DNA of 64,000 nt. Source: Gaiellasilicea sp963765705. Its GTDB lineage: Bacteria > Actinomycetota > Thermoleophilia > Gaiellales > Gaiellaceae. This document shows, piece after piece, positions 59,062-64,000 of this stretch. The notes under the pieces are model-generated. The model searched no databases. It was given only the letters and a program-made list of their open reading frames with translations, and was not told the DNA's origin. The translations under genes and the position numbers were made by a program. Positions within the stretch are counted from its first letter, which is position 1. Every line of letters begins with the position of its first letter. Location of the stretch: the NCBI GenBank assembly GCA_963765705.1, contig CAVXXJ010000013.1, positions 496,001 through 560,000 on the forward strand, read 5' to 3'.

Positions 59062-59106
59062 TACCAAGCCCATTCAAAGATAGATAGGGATAAGGAGTTC
59101 TTGGTA
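59062..59106. promoter_or_regulatory. TACCAAG...CTTGGTA inverted half-sites upstream of the tandem HTH gene
   Basis: TACCAAG at 59062-59068 and CTTGGTA at 59100-59106, 31 bases apart in inverted order, with a third TTGGTA next to the -10 box at 59003-59011. A likely set of operators for a two-HTH regulator. Confidence 0.5.
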
Positions 59107-59257
59107 GGCTGACGCAACTCTTGTAGAGGGCAGACCTGGGGAGGTGGACTCATGGGCTACCGCACCAACTGAGGCTTTCGAACCGATTCGGATCGCGTCG
59201 ATGCCCGCGGAGCGCCTCGAGCGACCGCGGGCCGACGCCTGACTTCTACCCGCTGCT

Positions 59258-60613
59258 CTAGGAAGCGCGGGCGTACTCGCCGATGCGCCGCTCGAGGTCG
59301 AACTCCTCCTCGAAGGTGACGTCGGCTCCGATGCGGTACTCGAGATCCTTGTCGGCGAGCACGCTGATGAAGGCTTCGACGATCTCGCCGTCGAGCTGGG
59401 CGCCGGCGACGCGGCGCATTTCGATGATCGCCTCGTGTGAGGACATCGACGGCTTGTAGGAATCGCGGGCCGTCATCGCGTCGTAGGCGTCGGCGACCGC
59501 GACGACGCGCGCCAGCAACGGAATCTCCTCGCCGCCGAGCCCACGCGGGTAGCCGGCTCCGTCGACGCGCTCATGATGGGCGACGATGATCTCCCCCACC
59601 GGCTGATAGCCGTCAATCTGGGAGACGATGCGCGCCCCCTCCTCCGGGTGACGGCGGATCTCTTGCCATTGCTCCTTGGTTAGTTCGCCTGCACGAGCCT
59701 TCAATACCGTGTCCGGGAGCGCGAACTTGCCGATGTCATGAAGAAGCCCGGAGGTGTGGGCGAGGTCCTGGTCGGTCTCCGAGAGGTCGATCGATGCGGC
59801 GATCTCGCGCGCGTAGCGGGCAACCGCAGCCGAATGGCGGCCGGCCATCCGATCGCGCATGTCGAGGGTGCGAAGCAGCGCCGCGAGCAACGCCATCTGG
59901 AAGCCGGCCAGCTCGTGTGCCCTGCGTTCGAGCTCTTCCGCGCGTTCTTGTGAGATCAACAGGGCGCCGACGAGATGCTGGAAGACGACGATCAGCGCCG
60001 CTACCAGGGCGACGGCGGCGGTACCAAGCTCGTGATAGGCGAAGGCGACCCCGAGCGCCAACAACGCCGCGGAGAGCTCAGAGGGCAAAAGCGGCAGGAA
60101 CGAGCGCTTGACCTGTTGGCTGAAAGAAGGTCCGGTGACGTAGGCGACGTAGACGGCGATCATGGCGAAGTCGATCGCCAACGTGACGCAGAACACCACC
60201 ATCAGCCACAGGTAGTAGGTGACGTCGTCGGGGGCAAAACCCGGGGCGTGAAAGAGAAGCCCGGCGATCAGCGGAAACCAGGCGTAGGTGACTGTGTTGA
60301 TCAGCAGCGAGTGGAGGGCGTACCTCTCCTTCAGGTAGCCGGCGAGGATCGAGGTCACTCCGATCACAGCCGCCGGCGCCGGCCCCAGCAGCGCCGCCGC
60401 GGTGACGATTGCCAAGAAGCTGGCCGAGAGCGAAAGCTTCTGCACCGACAGCCTCACCGCGGAGAGGTCGCTGATCACTGCCAGCGCCACCAGCGTAACC
60501 AGCACGCCCGGTTCCCAGTTCGAGATCCCATCGACAGCCACAGCAGTGACCACGGCGCCGGCCAGCGCGACGCAAAGCGCGCTGATTACAGCCTTGCTCG
60601 GGCGTTTATCCAT
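59258..60613 (-). CDS. Membrane HD-GYP phosphodiesterase
   Basis: 451 residues from MDKRPSKAVISALCVALAGA at 60613 (MESPKPAGETG at 60670 is an alternative). Six to eight transmembrane helices (about 10-220) form a MASE-like sensor. The C-terminal HD-GYP domain has the HD pair LLHDIGK, HPEEGARIVS and HHERVDGAGYPRGL. HD-GYP enzymes hydrolyse cyclic-di-GMP (or cGAMP). Regulation unknown; the first ~75 residues of the longer frame are probably untranslated. Confidence 0.88.
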   Translation of the reverse strand: MDKRPSKAVISALCVALAGAVVTAVAVDGISNWEPGVLVTLVALAVISDLSAVRLSVQKLSLSASFLAIVTAAALLGPAPAAVIGVTSILAGYLKERYALHSLLINTVTYAWFPLIAGLLFHAPGFAPDDVTYYLWLMVVFCVTLAIDFAMIAVYVAYVTGPSFSQQVKRSFLPLLPSELSAALLALGVAFAYHELGTAAVALVAALIVVFQHLVGALLISQERAEELERRAHELAGFQMALLAALLRTLDMRDRMAGRHSAAVARYAREIAASIDLSETDQDLAHTSGLLHDIGKFALPDTVLKARAGELTKEQWQEIRRHPEEGARIVSQIDGYQPVGEIIVAHHERVDGAGYPRGLGGEEIPLLARVVAVADAYDAMTARDSYKPSMSSHEAIIEMRRVAGAQLDGEIVEAFISVLADKDLEYRIGADVTFEEEFDLERRIGEYARAS

Positions 60614-60821
60614 CTTGCTCGTCTCGCCGCCTTCGAGTCCCGTCTCACCTGCGGGCTTGGGGCTCTCCATTGTTCCGCGAGATCCGAACCCTCCAGCCCA
60701 TGAGCCACCTGGGTGAAGATCTAGGGAGCTTCCCTTTGCGGAACCTAGCGGGAAGGCTCCCTTCGCCCGCTCGCCCGCGGCGCTCGCGGCCGTCGCCTTG
60801 CAGCCGAACAGGCTGTCAGCC

Positions 60822-60983
60822 TCAGCCCGAGGCAACGTTGACGGCAAGTCCCGCGGCGATGAAGAAGATTCCAGGTGCCAGCCAGACGACGTTGACGTCT
60901 TCGCCGCGGCGGCTTGCGTGCCTGATCGCGACGATCTCGCAGACGATCCCGAGCGTGATCAGGAGCAGGCCGGCCGGACTCAT
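60822..60983 (-). CDS. Two-helix small membrane protein (53 residues)
   Basis: MSPAGLLLITLGIVCEIVAI forms the first helix; a basic loop (RHASRRGEDVN) and the helix WLAPGIFFIAAGLAVNVAS follow. TAGCTT seven bases upstream supports the start. Topology predicts a hairpin with the basic loop inside. No family recognised. Confidence 0.55.
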   Translation of the reverse strand: MSPAGLLLITLGIVCEIVAIRHASRRGEDVNVVWLAPGIFFIAAGLAVNVASG

Positions 60984-60990
60984 AGGCCGG

Positions 60991-60996
60991 AAGCTA
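60991..60996 (-). promoter_or_regulatory. -10 box (TAGCTT) for the 60822-60983 gene
   Basis: Seven bases before the ATG. Confidence 0.5.
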
Positions 60997-61042
60997 GGTG
61001 CGAGTCGGCAGTGAGAATGCGTTTGCGCCTTGCCCGCGGTCC

Positions 61043-61048
61043 TAGCGT
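61043..61048 (+). promoter_or_regulatory. -10 box (TAGCGT) for the 61055 gene
   Basis: Six bases before the GTG. Confidence 0.45.
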
Positions 61049-61054
61049 TGGCCG

Positions 61055-61516
61055 GTGCTCCGCCGCATCACGATCCTCGCGGCTCTGTCCATCCTTGTCG
61101 CCGCCGCCGGCGCGGAGCTGGCAGCGCGCGCCGATGAGCGCCGTTTCTCGGAGTTCACGGCATCATTCAGCTACGGATCCCAGCCAATCGCCAGCTGGGC
61201 GATCCCGTGCGAGTACCCGACGCAAGACGTCGGCTGTGACCTGATCGAGCACATGGCTCGCGAACCAGGCGACTCCTCGCGGTTTCACCCCTGCCACCAC
61301 GATCTGCTTCCGGATCGTCGTGTCATCATCGCCGGGGAGCTACGGGGAAATCCGCTGGTGCTGGTCGTCGACGACTGCGACACAGGCTCTTGGGAAGGAG
61401 CGTTGGCGCTGCTTTTAGATGAGGCCCCTGAACGGGTCAAACCTCTGCTCGTGGTCCGCGATCTTCCGCTCGAGCTGGCACTGCCCTCACCGGTTCGCCG
61501 CGCCCTCGAGCCGTGA
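61055..61516 (+). CDS. Secreted hypothetical protein (153 residues)
   Basis: GTG start, signal peptide about 1-24 (MLRRITILAALSILVAAAGA). Four cysteines (PCEYPTQDVGCDLIEH, PCHHDLLPD, VVDDCDTGSW) may form disulphides. No family recognised. Confidence 0.6.
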   Translation: MLRRITILAALSILVAAAGAELAARADERRFSEFTASFSYGSQPIASWAIPCEYPTQDVGCDLIEHMAREPGDSSRFHPCHHDLLPDRRVIIAGELRGNPLVLVVDDCDTGSWEGALALLLDEAPERVKPLLVVRDLPLELALPSPVRRALEP

Positions 61517-61531
61517 AATGTGAGAGTTCCC

Positions 61532-61828
61532 TCAGGCGTCGATGACGCGGCGGAAGGGAAGCTGCTCGTTGTTGCGGATGTTGGCGCTGAAGAAGCGGCC
61601 CTTCGAGTCTGCCGCCAAGAGCTCGCGGAAGATACGGCGATCAGCGCATCCGTACTCATAGAGGCGCTCCGGCTCCCCCGTCTTGTGATCGCGGAAGCGG
61701 ACCAGAAGCGAGCGGCGGTTGCGGTCATAGCCAACTTCGGCAATGGCGGAGGAATCGACTCTCACCATGCGCGGAGTGAAGACCTTGTTTCGGGCGGCAA
61801 TTCGGAGGCGTTCGATCAGGTTGCTCAT
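61532..61828 (-). CDS. KTSC-domain protein
   Basis: 98 residues. VRVDSSAIAEVGYDRNRRSL, LVRFRDHKTGEPERLYEYGC and SKGRFFSANIRN match the KTSC domain (Ser-Ser-x-Ile, Gly-Tyr-Asp). This domain is found in small proteins, often phage- or plasmid-encoded, with unclear function. The N-terminus (MSNLIERLRIAARNKVFTPR) is basic. Confidence 0.75.
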   Translation of the reverse strand: MSNLIERLRIAARNKVFTPRMVRVDSSAIAEVGYDRNRRSLLVRFRDHKTGEPERLYEYGCADRRIFRELLAADSKGRFFSANIRNNEQLPFRRVIDA

Positions 61829-61939
61829 AGTGGACTGACGGTGCCACCACCGAGTGGACCAGGAATGCCATTTGCTCTCGCCCAGGCGCGCTGTGGGAGA
61901 ACTTGGCGCCTTCGCGCCCGCAAGGAGAGAAGGTGTTCG

Positions 61940-63328
61940 TCAGCCCGCCCGAAGACGTTCGGAGATGATCCCGCCGACCCTAGATGAGAAAGCACGGCGC
62001 CCCTTCTCGCTGTCGACCATCGACTTGGTGCCGGGCTCGGTCATGGCGCTGGCGACAAGCCTCAGATGCTCGTCGAGCTTTCGCCACTCGGAGACGATCA
62101 TCTTCAGGTCCACCTCGGTGAGAGCGGGCCACGATTCGCCGGCATCAGGGAGCTGTGCGCGATCGGCGCTGGTGAGGAGGGCGGATGCGAAGTGGCGGCT
62201 CAGCGGTCCCATCTCCTCGGTCTGCACCTTCAGCAAGACGTCGACGATGCCATCGTCGATCGACTGACGATTTGCCTGCGCGAGCTGGCCGGCCAGTCCC
62301 TCGACCGATTCCGGTGTCAGCTCCTGTGAGCCATTAACGACCTGATCCGTGATCCGGGCACTCGAGGCTGCGAGATGGGAGTCGACGGCCCCGCTTAGGA
62401 CCGGGTAGTGGCGGGGCTCCTCCTCACCGTCAGCGAAGAACGCTTTGCCCTCGTTGGCAGCGCGCGCTTCGGCGCTCGTGCGACAGCTCAGACAGGCCTT
62501 CTGCTCTCCGGCCCAGAATGGGTCATCGCCGCCGCCGGTCAGATAGGACCACTGGCCGCGCGGGGCATAGCCGACCACGCCGGAGATCGTCTTTCCGCAC
62601 AGCGTTTTGTCCTCGCCGTCGCGGCGCAGGTGGAGGGTCTTGGTAGCGCCGATCTCAACCACGCGCCGATTCCAGGCATCGGCGACCTGAAGGTGAGCCA
62701 GGAACTCTCGGGTCGGCTGCTCAGCCTGGGCCTTGAGGCTGAGCCCGAGGCGGTACTCGAGCTGCAGGATCGCGTCACTGCGGCGGCCCTTGAGGCGGCG
62801 AGCGATGCGAAGCCCGTCCGCCAGAGCCTCGGGATTGGGCTCAAAGCAGCGCCCGATCACGGCCTGGGCGCGAGGGCCACTGATCGATCGGGTCAGGGCT
62901 AGCTCATCGATCGTCAACTGCGTGTCAGGGGCCACGCCGCGGGCCTCGGCTCGAAGCCGGGAGATCACCTGTTCGCGCATCAGGGCGCTCACTTCCTCGC
63001 GCTCCTCTTGTGCTTGCCGCGGGTCCGCACCGTCGTCGGCATTGAACGGTTGATCGATCCCCTCCGCATCGACGCGAGCAAGAACGATGCCGCCGAGCAG
63101 GAGCTCGAGGGCCGGTCTGGGCCTGTGCTCGACGTGATCGATGTTGGCCCGAAGCAGGTCAAGAACCGGACGCGGATTCCCGGAGCGGGTCAGAAGGGCG
63201 AGGCGTCGAGCCTCCTTCCAGGTCACGTCGTTGGGCTCGGCAGCGGCGAAGTCGATCCCCGCTGGCCGGCGTCGGCGGCCTGCAAGCAGGCCAACGTCAG
63301 CGCCGGCCTCTCCCCTACCCCGGCCCAT
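61940..63328 (-). CDS. Large MGRG-tagged protein with an HLR...TLCG zinc domain
   Basis: 462 residues from MGRGRGEAGADVGLLAGRRR at 63328; the ATG overlaps the upstream gene's stop by 14 bases. A helical first half is followed by KTLHLRRDGEDKTLCGKTIS and KACLSCRTSAEARAA, a His/Cys set also present in the neighbouring gene. The C-terminal ~130 residues are helical. Long, probably cytoplasmic, of unknown function. Confidence 0.65.
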   Translation of the reverse strand: MGRGRGEAGADVGLLAGRRRRPAGIDFAAAEPNDVTWKEARRLALLTRSGNPRPVLDLLRANIDHVEHRPRPALELLLGGIVLARVDAEGIDQPFNADDGADPRQAQEEREEVSALMREQVISRLRAEARGVAPDTQLTIDELALTRSISGPRAQAVIGRCFEPNPEALADGLRIARRLKGRRSDAILQLEYRLGLSLKAQAEQPTREFLAHLQVADAWNRRVVEIGATKTLHLRRDGEDKTLCGKTISGVVGYAPRGQWSYLTGGGDDPFWAGEQKACLSCRTSAEARAANEGKAFFADGEEEPRHYPVLSGAVDSHLAASSARITDQVVNGSQELTPESVEGLAGQLAQANRQSIDDGIVDVLLKVQTEEMGPLSRHFASALLTSADRAQLPDAGESWPALTEVDLKMIVSEWRKLDEHLRLVASAMTEPGTKSMVDSEKGRRAFSSRVGGIISERLRAG

Positions 63329-63998
63329 TGGGATTCTCCTTGGCAAGCAGGGCGTCGTCCAACTCGGCCAGCACCGTCCGAAGCGAACTCTGGATTTCAT
63401 CGCGATCGGCGATTGCCGGGCTGAGGCAAGCACTCAGGTCCTTGTGCGAGAGAGACACCGGGCCGGCAAGAGCCAGGCCGAGCGCGGTCTCGATCGCCTT
63501 CGCCACCGCAGGTCCACTGCCAGCCCGGCGAAAGGCATATGCCGCCATCGCGCGACTGATCTCGAGTTGGAGCTCGTCGGTTACGCGCTCCTCGGCTTCG
63601 TAAAGACGAGCCGCCGTTGGCTTGGCAGAAGCCGACAGAGCAAAGGAGAGCTCGGCCCCGCACATCTGCGTCACGTCGGCGCGAAATCGCGAATCGAAGA
63701 TCGGGTAGGTGGAAGGCGAATCGCCCACGCGCTCGGGCAGGCCTTCTGGGCACCGCTCGAGGCAGGCGGCGCAGCGGGGGTTCGGCCCGTTCTTCCAGAC
63801 TCCGAGCAGGGCCGGCTCCATCGTTGGCGTCTCCGAAAAGTCGATCCCGCAGAGCGTCCGCTGGCAGCCTTCATCGCGCAGATGGACGCCCTCGCCACTG
63901 AGATCGGGCGTCCGGATGACGGCGATCTCGCTGTGCGTCGACCAAAAGCCGATTGAGGACATGATCGCGCGCGGCTGAGCCTCGATCCGAAGCGCCAT
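63315..63998 (-). CDS. Hypothetical protein sharing the HLR...TLCG zinc domain; start at window edge
   Basis: At least 227 residues to ATG 63998, two bases from the window end, so the true start may lie outside. GVHLRDEGCQRTLCGIDFSE and NPRCAACLERCPEGL repeat the His/Cys pattern of the 61940 gene (HLR.....TLCG......C..C). The rest is helical with RFRADVTQMCGAELSFALSA. Overlaps the next gene by 14 bases, consistent with a two-gene operon. Confidence 0.62.
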   Translation of the reverse strand: MALRIEAQPRAIMSSIGFWSTHSEIAVIRTPDLSGEGVHLRDEGCQRTLCGIDFSETPTMEPALLGVWKNGPNPRCAACLERCPEGLPERVGDSPSTYPIFDSRFRADVTQMCGAELSFALSASAKPTAARLYEAEERVTDELQLEISRAMAAYAFRRAGSGPAVAKAIETALGLALAGPVSLSHKDLSACLSPAIADRDEIQSSLRTVLAELDDALLAKENPNGPG

Positions 63999-64000
63999 CG

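Noticed and set aside
1..64000. CRISPR arrays, rRNA genes, integrase or transposase genes
   Set aside because: None were seen on either strand; the only inverted-repeat element (30805-31181) has no transposase.

Overview
The window is GC-rich bacterial DNA that looks actinobacterial, most like Thermoleophilia (Solirubrobacterales/Gaiellales). This rests on gene order, on leaderless genes with a TANNNT -10 box 6-9 nt before the start codon, and on families such as DUF2510. The class is my inference; no rRNA is present.

Region 1 (1-19.3 kb) is a conserved chromosomal block read mostly on the minus strand: DUF503, rbfA, a DHH phosphoesterase (nrnA-like), truB, ribF, a three-gene ABC exporter, rpsO, pnp, an M16 protease, dapB, dapA and RNase J. 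A plus-strand insert holds a collagen-like secreted protein, a dirigent/AOC-like barrel, two Hcp-like tube proteins and a methyltransferase. From about 9.6 to 19.3 kb almost every conserved gene, including pnp and rpsO, is broken by single-base indels. The flanks are mostly clean, so I read this as a low-quality assembly stretch rather than gene decay. infB, normally next to DUF503/rbfA, is absent.

Region 2 (19.5-33.4 kb) is a very large tRNA array: 31 tRNA or tRNA-like genes, all on the minus strand, none encoding CCA. They fall into two blocks, each preceded by the same ~110-145 bp leader repeat. Scattered among them are aroH (chorismate mutase), ogt, an HNH nuclease, a secreted glycosidase-like protein, a membrane protein, an FtsH-like AAA+ protease and a DUF2510 protein. 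Several tRNAs are unorthodox: Ile, Asn and CAT anticodons with long variable arms, Leu anticodons with short variable arms, non-U33 loops, and a Trp tRNA with a minimal D-loop. No Ser, Phe or Tyr tRNA was found.

Region 3 (33.5-64 kb) is an accessory region with a TrbL/VirB6-like type IV secretion protein, two RNA ligases of different families (DraRnl-like and T4 Rnl1-like), an NAD-synthesis operon (nadA, racemase, nadE, 2OG oxygenase, NMNAT-phosphoribosyltransferase fusion) with four-base overlaps and a palindromic operator, two matrixin-like secreted metalloproteases, a sulfatase, an RTX protein, a tandem MerR-type regulator, an HD-GYP phosphodiesterase and many unknown small proteins. At least six of the unknowns share the N-terminus MGRG, several with an independent leaderless promoter confirming the start.

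Together, the tRNA array, two RNA-sealing enzymes and a NAD-building operon look like a mobile element (ICE, megaplasmid or phage-plasmid) carrying counter-measures against tRNA-cutting and NAD-depleting host defences. That is an inference. The abrupt change at about 19.4 kb could be an integration boundary or an assembly chimera.
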